29,670 nucleotides of DNA from CAZEAN01 sp964510225 (GTDB lineage Bacteria; Planctomycetota; Planctomycetia; Isosphaerales; Isosphaeraceae). The notes beneath the pieces were generated by a model, which ran no database searches, was not told where the DNA came from, and saw only the letters and a program-made list of their open reading frames with translations. The position numbers were made by a program, and so were the translations under genes. Numbering within the stretch: the first letter of the stretch is position 1; each line of letters begins with the position of its first letter. This document shows positions 1-9,096 of the stretch, one piece after another. The stretch covers positions 1 through 29,670 of the forward strand of contig CAZEAN010000073.1 of the NCBI GenBank assembly GCA_964510225.1, in the 5' to 3' direction.

Positions 1-474
1 TCCCTCATCTGCAGAGCACATCGAACTTAGCTTCTGATGTCGATCCTGGCTGGAGAGTTTCCGAGATCTCGGAGTCGGGTTTGTCATCGGAACGGCCTTC
101 TTAAATCCGCCTTGATAGTCTTGCTGCCCAATTTTCATACCTGGCAATGGCTGATTTGTTTCAACATCGCCTGTACAGGTCGTCTGCAGAGCCAACAAAT
201 ACCGTGCCAGATGACCTTTACGGATTATGTATCCAGTCCAATTCAGTGAGGTTTCATTGTCTTATCTGCTTTAATTGCATCACTATACAGCTAAACCGCA
301 CGCAACATCTTTATCACGAATCTCGAAGAAACAGAGGTTCTCTACGTCATTCGCACATCCACGCGGGGAGGGAATATACGACGTTGAGAAAAGAGATGCA
401 GGTCATGATTCAAGATTGCTCAACTACGCCATTTTTAACACAGCAAGATTATCCAAAGGTCATTCTTTGCTTAT
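1..474. other. Region without a convincing gene
   Basis: I see no recognisable gene here. The stretch looks less GC-rich than the coding parts of the window, and its open frames have no motif I know. One frame (codons from base 3, stop at 102-104) is open from the window edge and could be the last 33 codons of a truncated upstream gene, but nothing else supports that. It lies downstream of the minus-strand glycosyltransferase, and I found no strong terminator hairpin. Confidence 0.5.
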
Positions 475-1218
475 TTATGCGTTCTTGGTCTGTTTCGATT
501 TAGGGTCTGGGCGATTTAGGAGAGCCTGAAGATACCACTTGAAGTAGGTCGGCGCCCACTGACGGAGCTTGAACCGCGATTCACCCGCTGATCGATCCCG
601 CCAGGTTGAGGGGACCTCTCCGACGCGAAAGCCCCCGAGATGAGCTTTTACCGTCAACTCAAGCGTATAAGCGAACCCAGCGTTACTCTCAATTGGGAAG
701 GCTTCGAGGACTCGTCGACGGTAGGCCCGGAAGGAATTCGTCGCATCATGGACCGGCAACCCACCGAGCCAGTAAAGACTAAGCCCTGCTGTCCGAGCAA
801 GATTCCGTTTCAACCAAGGTCCACCGAGTTGCTTCCCACCCTTCATGTAGCGCGATGCACAGACTACATCGTACTGATCCTCCTCGATCATTGTGACCAT
901 TTGGTCCACGACCTGGAGGTCATCCGAGAGGTCGGCCATTGTGATGACCACGACTTCTGCCTTCGACTGGGCGATCCCTGCACGGACCGCATTGACCACG
1001 CCACGCCCGACATCATTCCTCACTAATTCCGCGTCAGGGAACTGCTCTTGATGAGCACGGACCACGGGAAGAGTGTTGTCCTCATCGAAGTCGTAGACGA
1101 TGAGGACGCGCTTCCGATGTTGGACGTTCGCCTCGATCTCCTTGAGTGCTCGGAGGATGTTTGCACCTTCATTAAAGACGGGCATGACGAAATCGATCGC
1201 AACCTCATGACCGCCCAC
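475..1218 (-). CDS. Family 2 glycosyltransferase (dolichyl-phosphate-mannose-synthase-like)
   Basis: Likely transfers a sugar from a nucleotide-sugar donor during surface polysaccharide or lipid-linked sugar synthesis, at the cytoplasmic face of the membrane. The N-terminus carries the GT-A opening FVMPVFNEG. A central MADLSDD segment fits the DxD metal/nucleotide site, and a CASRYMKGG segment fits this clade. No membrane helix is obvious, so it resembles the soluble DPM1-like class. I chose the GTG at 1216-1218 because a GGAGG lies 9 nt upstream; a TTG at 1249-1251 would add 11 residues. It is last in a minus-strand set with the epimerase and dehydrogenase, about 150 nt after the epimerase stop. 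The family is clear; the substrate is unknown. Confidence 0.85.
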   Translation of the reverse strand: MGGHEVAIDFVMPVFNEGANILRALKEIEANVQHRKRVLIVYDFDEDNTLPVVRAHQEQFPDAELVRNDVGRGVVNAVRAGIAQSKAEVVVITMADLSDDLQVVDQMVTMIEEDQYDVVCASRYMKGGKQLGGPWLKRNLARTAGLSLYWLGGLPVHDATNSFRAYRRRVLEAFPIESNAGFAYTLELTVKAHLGGFRVGEVPSTWRDRSAGESRFKLRQWAPTYFKWYLQALLNRPDPKSKQTKNA

Positions 1219-1370
1219 AGTGCTCGACCTCCGCTCACAGTCTGATCTCAACGTCGATCTGAAAACCAGCTCATGACACCGCTCGTATCTGTCCGGATAG
1301 ATCCCGCCAGCAATTCTGACGGATTAAATCAGTGGACTTAGACAAACAAATACAAGAGGTCAGCGCTATC

Positions 1371-2390
1371 CTAGATTCCGCCGACTTGTATCTGCTGTTC
1401 AATCCAAGGGATGATCTCTTCAAGTGCTTCGGAAAGGGTCGTAGTTGCCTCGAAGCCCAGGACACCTTTGGCTTTCTCGACCGAAGGAACACGACGCTGA
1501 ACATCGTACGGAAACGGTGGGTCTGCTTGGTAGCGAAATGGTCTATCTCCATGAACCTTTCGCCAGATCGTCTCGGCGAGTTCTAGGACCGAGGTCGACA
1601 CCGAGGTCGAAAGATTAAAGTCTTCGTTCGTCGCATCAGGACTTTCAAGCGCAAGTCGAATCCCTCGCGCCAGATCACCTCCATAAGTATAGTGACGGAT
1701 TTGCTTTCCGTCCCCAAGGATGTGGAGTGGATCCTGCCCTTTCAAGATCTTCTGTGCCAAATCGGGGACGACGTGACTCATCGCAAGCTTGACGTTCCCG
1801 GATTCTATGTCGTGATCACCGAGCGCCCGTTTTTCACCGATTCCGATACAATTAAACGGTCGGACTATGGTGAAGGGTAACCGGTATTGTTCCCAAGCCC
1901 CTTTAGCGAAGTACTCGGTCGCAAGCTTCTGAAATCCGTAGGTCGAATGGGGCGGGGGGCACCGTTTCTGCGCACCTTCAGGTGTCGGAAACTCGTCGGA
2001 ACTCTCAAAAACCATCGAGGAGGAGACGACCGTGATCTTCTGGAGTGAGCCCTGTTGATGTGCCTTGATTGCAGCGTCGAAGGCTGCTGCGGTGATCCGT
2101 TCGTTTTCAGCGATCAGATCGTATGCCTTCGCATGGAAGAGCGAGATTCCACCGATGATCGCGGCACCAGCGACGAAGTGATCCGCCCCTTCGAGTAATT
2201 CAGTGATGAGATTGACATCTTTCGCATCCCCGACGACACCGGTATAGTTCGGATTGGAATCATACCCGCGGGTTGAGGGGCCGTATTTCGAAAAGTTATC
2301 GAGACCAACTACCTCATGACCCTGTGAGATGAGTTCTTCAACCAAATAACCGGCAATAAACCCCGCCGATCCAGTAACGAGAATTTTCAA
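1371..2390 (-). CDS. NAD-dependent nucleotide-sugar epimerase/dehydratase (extended SDR)
   Basis: Probably interconverts or modifies a UDP-sugar. The N-terminus KILVTGSAGFIAGYL (residues 2-16) is the Rossmann Gly-rich loop. An SSSM segment (about 123-126) and Y151-x3-K155 form the SDR active site, and VRPFNCIG is typical of UDP-glucose 4-epimerase-like enzymes. At 339 aa the length is normal for extended SDRs. The start is TTG, supported by the Rossmann strand beginning at residue 2 and by a 4-nt TTGA overlap with the stop of the upstream dehydrogenase, which implies translational coupling. Together with that dehydrogenase it could make a uronic or amino-uronic sugar donor for the adjacent glycosyltransferase; this is inference from context. 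Confidence 0.88.
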   Translation of the reverse strand: MKILVTGSAGFIAGYLVEELISQGHEVVGLDNFSKYGPSTRGYDSNPNYTGVVGDAKDVNLITELLEGADHFVAGAAIIGGISLFHAKAYDLIAENERITAAAFDAAIKAHQQGSLQKITVVSSSMVFESSDEFPTPEGAQKRCPPPHSTYGFQKLATEYFAKGAWEQYRLPFTIVRPFNCIGIGEKRALGDHDIESGNVKLAMSHVVPDLAQKILKGQDPLHILGDGKQIRHYTYGGDLARGIRLALESPDATNEDFNLSTSVSTSVLELAETIWRKVHGDRPFRYQADPPFPYDVQRRVPSVEKAKGVLGFEATTTLSEALEEIIPWIEQQIQVGGI

Positions 2391-3616
2391 GAACGGGCCT
2401 CCCGGACGCAGTTCCAGACGTCGACCAAAACGACGCCAGGCGGAATCGAGATCTCGCGGTAGATCTTGTGCGGAGTCGCCAGAAAGAGCACGTTCGCCTG
2501 TTCCAAGACCGTCTCTAACGGCAAGAGTGAGTCATCCTTCACGAAGGGATCGGTGCAAAGAACCCGCGCCGCTTCGATCGTCAAGATTTTGCGGAGCTTG
2601 TAACTCAGCGAGTCACGGTGGTCATCATTCTCGGCCTTAAAGGCCATACCGAGGATGCCGGCGGTTGCATCTGAGAGGTCGATCTGATCGCGTGCCAGTC
2701 CAACGAGGTGTGCCGGAAGTCCTTCGTTGATCAACATTGCCGAGTGACCGAGAACGAAATGGTTCTGACTAAACGCCGCAAGTTGCATTGTATCTTTCAC
2801 GAGACAGGGGCCAGCAGCAAACCCTGGACCCGGCATTCCTGACATCCTCGGATAATTATGCCGGCAGCCATGGAGGATCCGGTTGAAATCCAGCCCGTGT
2901 TGGCTTGTGATCATATAAAATTGGTTGACAGTTGCAAATTGAATATAGCGCCAGGCGTTCGTCATCAACTTACAGAGTTCCGCCTCCATCGGCTCCATAG
3001 TAATGAACTCGGGAACGAAGTGTCCGAAGAGCTTCCTTACCTCGTCGAGTGCGTTGGGATCGAAGGCGGAAATGATCTGTGGGAGTTCTCGAAACTCTTT
3101 CAGGCTAAAACCTTGCGCTACCCGCTCTGGGCAGTATGCAACGTCAATGTCGAGATTTTTTTCGCGGAGATACTTCTGGATATGGCCCGACATCCCCGGA
3201 TAAACGGTACTGCGGAGGACTAAGATCTGGCCGTCTCTCATCACGCCGACGCAGCGATCCAAGGCGCGTCGGATCCCCGTAAAACTGGGGTTAAGGTGCT
3301 CGTCGACCGGAGTCCCGATGATGCAGATCAAGAACCGACAATCGGAGAGCTTTTCTGGTGAGTCATAAGCTTCGAGGGTGCCGCGCCTCAGGACTCGTTC
3401 CAGGACTTCTGGTCCACCATGTTCCTGGAACGGCATCTCCCCGCCTCGAATCCGGCTCACCGTCTCCGCGTTGATGTCGTAAATCAGGGTCTTCAGGCCG
3501 CAATCGGCGAATGTCATCGCGAGCGGGAGCCCGACATGACCACCGCCGCCGATCACCCCGACATCCACCGAAAACCGCGATTGCTGCACGTCGACCAGCC
3601 TCCGACATCGGTCCAT
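2387..3616 (-). CDS. UDP-glucose/UDP-N-acetylmannosamine-type 6-dehydrogenase
   Basis: Oxidises C6 of a UDP-sugar to the uronate with NAD+ (UDPGDH/MGDH family). Seen: Rossmann loop GVIGGGGHVGLPLA (about 20-33), STVYPG (136-141), CPERVAQG (162-169), which is closer to WecC-type UDP-ManNAc/GlcNAc dehydrogenases, the helix AELCKLMTNAW with catalytic Lys216 and Asn220, and the catalytic Cys271 in GPGFAAGPCLVKDT. At 409 aa it is full length, and the ATG start fits the Rossmann fold about 18 residues in. It is first in the minus-strand polysaccharide operon and divergent from the DUF1549 gene across a 228-nt shared upstream region. The exact sugar cannot be told from sequence alone. Confidence 0.9.
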   Translation of the reverse strand: MDRCRRLVDVQQSRFSVDVGVIGGGGHVGLPLAMTFADCGLKTLIYDINAETVSRIRGGEMPFQEHGGPEVLERVLRRGTLEAYDSPEKLSDCRFLICIIGTPVDEHLNPSFTGIRRALDRCVGVMRDGQILVLRSTVYPGMSGHIQKYLREKNLDIDVAYCPERVAQGFSLKEFRELPQIISAFDPNALDEVRKLFGHFVPEFITMEPMEAELCKLMTNAWRYIQFATVNQFYMITSQHGLDFNRILHGCRHNYPRMSGMPGPGFAAGPCLVKDTMQLAAFSQNHFVLGHSAMLINEGLPAHLVGLARDQIDLSDATAGILGMAFKAENDDHRDSLSYKLRKILTIEAARVLCTDPFVKDDSLLPLETVLEQANVLFLATPHKIYREISIPPGVVLVDVWNCVREARS

Positions 3617-3704
3617 TCTTTCTCACTTAATGATCTATTCTATCTCCGACTCGCTGTGGGCCAAACCCCTCATCTTATCTCAATTTATAAGGTGACCCGA
3701 GGGG

Positions 3705-3733
3705 TTGCACCTTGAGTCCGACTTATTTAGGAT
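3705..3733 (+). promoter_or_regulatory. Possible sigma70-type promoter for the DUF1549 gene
   Basis: TTGCAC (3705-3710), a 17-nt spacer, then TAGGAT (3728-3733), about 110 nt before the start codon. The spacing is ideal but both boxes are weak matches. Its position in the divergent region is the main support. Confidence 0.25.
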
Positions 3734-3739
3734 TAATCA

Positions 3740-3814
3740 AAGTTAGATGCCTACCGGGAGTCTCTCCGGAGTGGGTCGTCGGGCAATACCGCCTCTGCGT
3801 TGCCCTACCAACTT
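3740..3814 (+). promoter_or_regulatory. Potentially structured 5' leader (two stem-loops closed by a short stem)
   Basis: Between the putative promoter and the DUF1549 start, CCGGGAG (3754-3760) can pair with CTCCGG (3764-3769) with one bulged base. GGGCAA plus CGC (3781-3786 and 3790-3792) can pair with GCG plus TTGCCC (3797-3805) around a 4-nt loop with a 3-nt bulge. AAGTT (3740-3744) and AACTT (3810-3814) could close the whole. I do not recognise a riboswitch family; the structure may be fortuitous. Confidence 0.25.
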
Positions 3815-3844
3815 CACCATCGCTCGGGGTGAGAGGGTTTCAAT

Positions 3845-6563
3845 ATGATGAGTGCGTCACCCAGTTCCCAATGCTTGGTCGTGATCGGCCTCCTCATCAT
3901 CTGTGGTGGAATCGGAGGTTGTGGCGGTTCATCTGATTCTGATCCAACCTCAAGCTCGGAAGGATCGAATCAATCGACGGAGTCGAAGCAGGGGCCCCAA
4001 TCACTTAAAAGCAGCGGTGTGGTTCAACCGGAGGAACTTGGAGTCATCGCGAGAGAGCCTGTTAAGGAGATCCAGGCTCCACCGACGATCGAACCCTCCA
4101 ATCTCATCCTGGAACTTGATGATCACGGGGTTCAATTCCAGATTTCGAAGAGAGGGGAACGAGGTGGCCAGATCGACCTCACGGTCCTCGCCGATTGGAA
4201 GGTAGAACCACCCGGAATCTTGACAATCGACTCCGGAGGCTATGCAACGGCGATCGGACCTGGGATCGCCGTGGTTCATGGGGAGGTTGAAGGGGAACCT
4301 ACTGTCTCTGCGACCATCGAAGTCTCTGATTCGGCCGATCGTCCTTGGAGTTTCGCCAACGACATCATTCCGATCTTTACCGCTTCGGGTTGTAACGGCG
4401 GTGGTTGCCATGGCCGCGCTGATGGTCAGAACGGCTTCCATCTCTCGCTCTTTGGATACGATCCCGCCGGCGACTACCAATCTATTACGCGCGAGAATGC
4501 AGGACGTCGTCTCTCTCGGCTCGACCCCGAAAACAGCCTTTTGCTTCGGAAGGCGTCAGGACGAATGCCCCATGGTGGTGGTCGTGTCTTGCTGACCAGT
4601 TCGGAACGCTACCAGAGACTTCGGTCATGGATTGCCGATGGGGCCCCGATCCAGCGTGGAACGGATCGTGGGCCGCTCGTCGCCGTTGAAGTGTTCCCGA
4701 AGGAGGTCCGGCTCGACCAACCTGGCCCGCAACAGCTCCGAGTCGTTGCCCGATTTGCCGATGGCCACGAGCGTGATGTCACACGACTTACACAGTACAA
4801 GGTCCATGATGAGACTGCCGCCACAGTCAGTGATTCTGGTCTAGCGACACTTGAGCGTCGGGTCGAAACGGACTTGATCATTCAGTATCAAACCGAAGTC
4901 CGCGCAACGCGACTCGCTACCTTGATCAATCCCGATCTCGAATTTGACTACGACGCTCTCGTTCGAGCCAATGTCATTGATGAAGAGCTTTACAAGCGGT
5001 TAGAAGGGCTGAAAGTCCCGCCGAGCCCGCGATCCGACGACGCCACTTACCTCCGTCGTGTCTCGCTCGACTTGATCGGTCAACAACCGACCCCGACCGA
5101 AATCCGCGATTTCATCAGGGACGAGGATCCAGCAAAGCGCACCAAATTGGTTGATCGGTTGATGGAGCATCGACTCTTTGTCCCGTTCTGGCATCTCAAG
5201 ATCGGCGACATGCTGCAACTCAGCCAAGCACGGTTTCCAGGAAACGGGCTTTACCGCTATAGCGAGTGGGTTGAAGATCAACTCGAGCAAAATACCCCTT
5301 GGGATGCTGTTGTACGGACACTCTTGACCTCGCTTGGAGACCCCGAGGACTTCGAGACGGGTGGTCCAGTAAATTATGCAGTCGAGGGAGCCGACCCCAA
5401 AGAACGTGCTGAACTAACCGCCCAGAGATTCATGGGCCAGGGGTTCCAGTGTGCACAATGCCATGATCATCCCTTCGATATCTGGACGCAGAATCAATTC
5501 GAAGGTTTGTCAGCACACTATGCACAGGTCGAACTCTCCCTGGCGGGACTGGTCGATCAGCCCGTAAAAGAGCTTGTGATTGNNNNNNNNNNGACTCGCC
5601 GCCTTCTTTGCGAAGCTCCAACTTCCGACTGGAGCCGTCGCTGGATCTGGGATGAGGTACAACGACGAAGTCCGCGTGAACCCGGAAGGCTTTATCAACC
5701 ATCTTCGGACCGGCGATAAAGCCATCCCTACGCTTCCAGGTGGTCCCGTCGTCGAACTTGAGCCGGAAGAAGATCCCCGGGTGGTACTCGCTGACTGGCT
5801 CACAGCCCCCGAGAATCCTTACTTTGCGAGGGCCATGGCGAACTGGGTCTGGGCTCAGTTTTTTGGGAAGGGATTGACGAATCCTGCCGACAATCTCAGT
5901 GCCTCCAACCCACCGGTACACCCGGAACTGCTTGATGCCATCGCTGAAGAGTTCACCGACAGTGGGTTCGATCTTCGGAGCCTGATCCGCCTGGTCGTAA
6001 ATTCAGAAGCATACGGCCTCTCTTCCCGACCCATCCCTGGTAACGAGAACGACTCAAGATTTTTCTCCCACCAGACACCAAGGCCACTGACAGCACACCA
6101 GATGGCCGATGCACTCGCTCAAGCGACAGAGACCGACCTCCTATTCGACCTTAGTCGAGGCGGCGGGGGGACTACCCGGATTTATAAGGCTGTTGAAGTC
6201 AAGTACCCGTCGATCCCGAGTGATTTACTCGACACCTTCGGCCGCTGCCAGCGGGATAGTGGCTGTGCGCCGGTCGCAACCCCGACCTTGAGCCTCCGAC
6301 AGGCTCTGATGTTGATCGGCGGTAGTGGCGTTGATAGCCGGATCTCCAACTTCAACGGCTATCTGGCTGAGATGCTCGAATTCGATCCGCTCGCGGAAGA
6401 AGTTGTCGAGACCCTCTATCTCCGGACCCTTTGCCGGAAACCGAGAGGCGAAGAGATCGCCCACTGGTCGACCGTTCTCGACGAAGCAGAATCATTCCGT
6501 GAGGCATCGGAAGACCTCTTTTGGGCTCTGCTCAATTCGCGCGAATTCGCGTTCAACCATTGA
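3845..6563 (+). CDS. Planctomycete Big_2 / c-type cytochrome / DUF1549 / DUF1553 lipoprotein (split by an assembly gap)
   Basis: An exported planctomycete protein of unknown role, typically paired with a DUF1501 protein. The first part has a hydrophobic N-terminus with a lipobox-like IGGC (Cys26) and a Ser/Gly linker. It continues with a Big_2-like beta domain (about 107-162), then a cytochrome domain with heme motif CNGGGCH (183-189, the CX4CH form I recall from this family) and a candidate Met ligand in GRMPHGGG (239-246). A second beta domain (about 280-360) leads into DUF1549 (about 375-560) with CAQCHDHPFD (536-545). Ten Ns follow, then a second frame from 5592 carries DUF1553 (DPRVVLADWLTAPENPYFARA, NWVWAQFFGKG, LRSLIRLVVNSEAY). 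The halves are out of register by one base as drawn, so the true gap must be a multiple of three if this is one gene. An SD-like GAGAGGG lies just before the ATG. Confidence 0.85.
5583..5592. other. Assembly gap (10 Ns)
   Basis: Ten unknown bases inside the DUF1549/DUF1553 gene. The length is probably nominal: with 10 Ns the two halves are in different frames (codon starts at 5582 and 5592). The block after the gap resembles the block just before it, so the join may be wrong (see findings). Confidence 0.95.
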
Positions 6564-6636
6564 TCTGGTCGATTGTGTCTCTCTCGGGATTTATTCAATA
6601 CAACACAATCCCAATCCAAGTGGCAGGAACGTCCCC

Positions 6637-7995
6637 ATGCGATCAAACGGTTCAAACCTCGAATGTCCTGGTCCAAATCGTCGTGCCTTGCTCCGAGCCG
6701 GAGTTCTCGGGGCTCTCGGCCTTGGGCTCGATGATTTCCTCCGGCTCCGGGCCAGGGGGGCTCGGGTGCAAGCCGAAGGCTATGGAACGGAGGCGCAGCT
6801 TGCGACTACGCCAACCGCGAGAGCCTGCATTTTGATCTGGCTTTCGGGAGGACCCAGCCACATCGACACTTGGGATCCCAAACCTGAAGCAGACGAGGAT
6901 GTCCGCGGCGAGTTTTCTCCGATCGAGACGGCAATTCCCGGGACTTCCATCAGCGAAGTCTATCCTCAGTTAGCACAAGTGCTCGATCGTGCAACGTTGA
7001 TCCGAAGCATGACTTCCCCTGAGGCTGCCCACGACCGCGCAACACACCACTTGCTCACCGGTTATCGACCAAATCCCGCACTCGTTTATCCGAGCCTCGG
7101 GAGCGTCGTCTCCAAGGTCCGTGGTTTCTCTAAAAGCACGCTACCACCTTACACCGCACTTCCCTCAGCACCGATCTTCGGTTCCAGTGGCTATCTAACG
7201 CCAGCGTACGACCCCTTCGATGTCGCGGGAGATCCAAACCAAGCGGGATTCCGCGTCCGAGACCTAACACCACCGGACCAGATGACCTTGGGCCGGCTCC
7301 AGCGTCGCCGTTCGATGGTTGAGAAGCTCGATGAATTCGCGTTCACGGAAGTCGCTGAGACCCCGCTGACCACAAGCCGCGATCGATTCGCCGAACAAGC
7401 ATACGATCTGATGACCTCGGACGCAGCACAGCGAGCGTTCCGGATCGAACAAGAAGAGGACGGAGTCCGGGACCGTTACGGCCGCAATACGATGGGTCAA
7501 TCGCTCCTCTTGGCGCGTCGATTGGTGGAAGCTGGAGTCGCATTCGTCACCGTCAATGATCAAGGCGGTCAACTCGGCTGGGATACACATGTCGATAATT
7601 TTAATGCGATCAAGAACCGCCTCGCGCCACCCATTGATCAAGGGGTCTCCACCCTAATCTCCGATCTCGACGACCGCGGACTCCTCGATTCGACCCTCGT
7701 CGTCATGATGGGCGAATTCGGTCGGACCCCTCGGATCAACGAAAATGCGGGACGCGACCACTTTGGAAGAGCAAACAGCATCCTGCTTGCCGGTGGTGGG
7801 ATGCCATCGGGGTTAGTCCTCGGCGCCACGGATCGCAACGGAACCTCACCGATTGATCACCCTGTTACCCCGGCAGATCTCGCTGCAACAATCTTCACGA
7901 GCCTCGGAATCAACCCGGACCATCGGTTCCAGACTCCTGACGGTCGGCCTGTCCGTCTGGTCGATGGTGGTCAGGTGATCGAGGAACTTGTATAG
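6637..7995 (+). CDS. DUF1501 protein with Tat signal (sulfatase/alkaline-phosphatase fold)
   Basis: Member of the planctomycete DUF1501 family, which accompanies DUF1549/DUF1553 proteins; the biochemical role is unknown. The N-terminus has a twin-arginine signal RRALLRAG (residues 15-22) followed by a hydrophobic Ala/Gly/Leu stretch, so it should be exported folded by Tat. Family motifs are GGPSHIDTWDPKP near residue 75, the THHLLTGY segment, GWDTHVDNF, MGEFGRTPRIN and GRDHF. These are the metal-binding-like motifs of the alkaline-phosphatase superfamily. I chose the ATG at 6637 because it places the Tat motif normally; the frame is open much further upstream, inside the DUF1553 gene. It starts 73 nt after that gene, almost surely in one operon. 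At 452 aa it is of normal length. Confidence 0.92.
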   Translation: MRSNGSNLECPGPNRRALLRAGVLGALGLGLDDFLRLRARGARVQAEGYGTEAQLATTPTARACILIWLSGGPSHIDTWDPKPEADEDVRGEFSPIETAIPGTSISEVYPQLAQVLDRATLIRSMTSPEAAHDRATHHLLTGYRPNPALVYPSLGSVVSKVRGFSKSTLPPYTALPSAPIFGSSGYLTPAYDPFDVAGDPNQAGFRVRDLTPPDQMTLGRLQRRRSMVEKLDEFAFTEVAETPLTTSRDRFAEQAYDLMTSDAAQRAFRIEQEEDGVRDRYGRNTMGQSLLLARRLVEAGVAFVTVNDQGGQLGWDTHVDNFNAIKNRLAPPIDQGVSTLISDLDDRGLLDSTLVVMMGEFGRTPRINENAGRDHFGRANSILLAGGGMPSGLVLGATDRNGTSPIDHPVTPADLAATIFTSLGINPDHRFQTPDGRPVRLVDGGQVIEELV

Positions 7996-8140
7996 TGATT
8001 GATCGTTGATCATAGACGGCTGGTTGGAGATCGATCGCTTTGGAAGCGTCAAGACTCTCCAGGGTTTTCGCTCCAACTGCCGAGCTTGATCAGGCCTCTA
8101 GACCAATTCTCAGTCCAAGTCCGATCGAGCTTGTAAGACT

Positions 8141-9004
8141 ATGGGGCATCGGTTCGCGAAGCTCCTCCTCCAAATCGTGATGTTCGGGCTCCTCGTCCTG
8201 GGCGTCACATTGATTCTTTATGATGGGCTCAAGATCGGGCAGGGGGAGTTTGAAGAGTTCGTCCGGGAGCTTCAGCCGGACAACCCACCCTCACGACGTC
8301 GTGAAGCTGCATTGGCGCTCGGCTACCGAACTCCTTCTCATCGGACTCGGAGCGCAATCAATCTTCTGATTAAAACCCTCGATGACGAACACCCCGGTGT
8401 CCAGGAAGCAGCCGTAGTAGCACTCCGAGGGCATGAGTCCAAGGCTTCCAAAGCGATTCCGAAACTGATTGCGATACTCAGCGACCCCGAGATCGACGAT
8501 CGAGGATCGGCTGCCTACGCCATCGGTGGAATCGCCGAACCCAACGGACCTTACTTTGACGAGGTCCTCGTCGCTCTTGATCAGGCAATGGACGATCCAT
8601 CCCCCTTCGCCCGGCTGGATGCCCTGGCAGCGATGTTGGAACTGGGTCAGCCCTTCCGGATCCGACCCGGGTTGGTGGAGTTGGCTGACTTTCGGTCGTA
8701 TCGACTCCGATACCGCTTCAGACGGATGGTGGCACGTCACTGGAACACGGAATCGCCTAGCTTCGACGCTTACCTTCGGGCTGTCGGGACGACAGCACGC
8801 AATTCGGGCACCCGTCGTTTCGCAGCTCACTACCTGCTCCAACGTGATCGCCTAGACCACGTGCAGGCGATCTACCAATCGATCGTGGAAGACGCAACTC
8901 CCGAACAACGGCCGGAGATCCTCGAAGAAATGGTCAAGCTCGGCTTAGAGCCAATCTCGGCAACAGCTCCCATCTCGGCCGATTCTGCTTCCAGAAAGCA
9001 ATAA
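8141..9004 (+). CDS. Membrane-anchored HEAT-repeat protein
   Basis: 287 aa with one N-terminal transmembrane helix (about residues 8-28), then helical HEAT/PBS-lyase-like repeats. Recognisable repeats include RREAALALGYR, VQEAAVVALRGHESKASKAIPKLIAIL and RGSAAYAIGGIAEPNG. The C-terminal part is helical and less repeat-like, ending in a charged tail. HEAT repeats are protein-interaction scaffolds; the partner is unknown, and the topology puts the repeat domain either in the periplasm-like space or the cytoplasm. It lies 145 nt after the DUF1501 gene and 92 nt before the dehydratase, on the same strand. Family assignment is good; function is open. Confidence 0.8.
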   Translation: MGHRFAKLLLQIVMFGLLVLGVTLILYDGLKIGQGEFEEFVRELQPDNPPSRRREAALALGYRTPSHRTRSAINLLIKTLDDEHPGVQEAAVVALRGHESKASKAIPKLIAILSDPEIDDRGSAAYAIGGIAEPNGPYFDEVLVALDQAMDDPSPFARLDALAAMLELGQPFRIRPGLVELADFRSYRLRYRFRRMVARHWNTESPSFDAYLRAVGTTARNSGTRRFAAHYLLQRDRLDHVQAIYQSIVEDATPEQRPEILEEMVKLGLEPISATAPISADSASRKQ

Positions 9005-9096
9005 ACGAACAATAGAGATAAGGCGAGTCTCTCAAGAATGATTGGGGAAGAGAGTCGGGCTTTACGTCTGAATCCGGTAGTTCGGAGGATGTGCTG

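Noticed and set aside
183..189. Unusual CX4CH heme motif of the DUF1549-type protein (residue positions) considered as a degenerate heme site
   Set aside because: I recall the CNxGxCH form as common in this planctomycete cytochrome subfamily, so it is not treated as an anomaly.
37..529. Overlapping plus-strand open frames at the left end
   Set aside because: None has a recognisable motif or a convincing ribosome binding site, and the last runs into the oppositely oriented glycosyltransferase gene.
3740..3814. attC-like site, because GTTAGAT resembles an integron core-site box
   Set aside because: The boxes are in the wrong orientation relative to each other and the other end (CCAAC) does not fit the consensus; no integrase or cassette is present.
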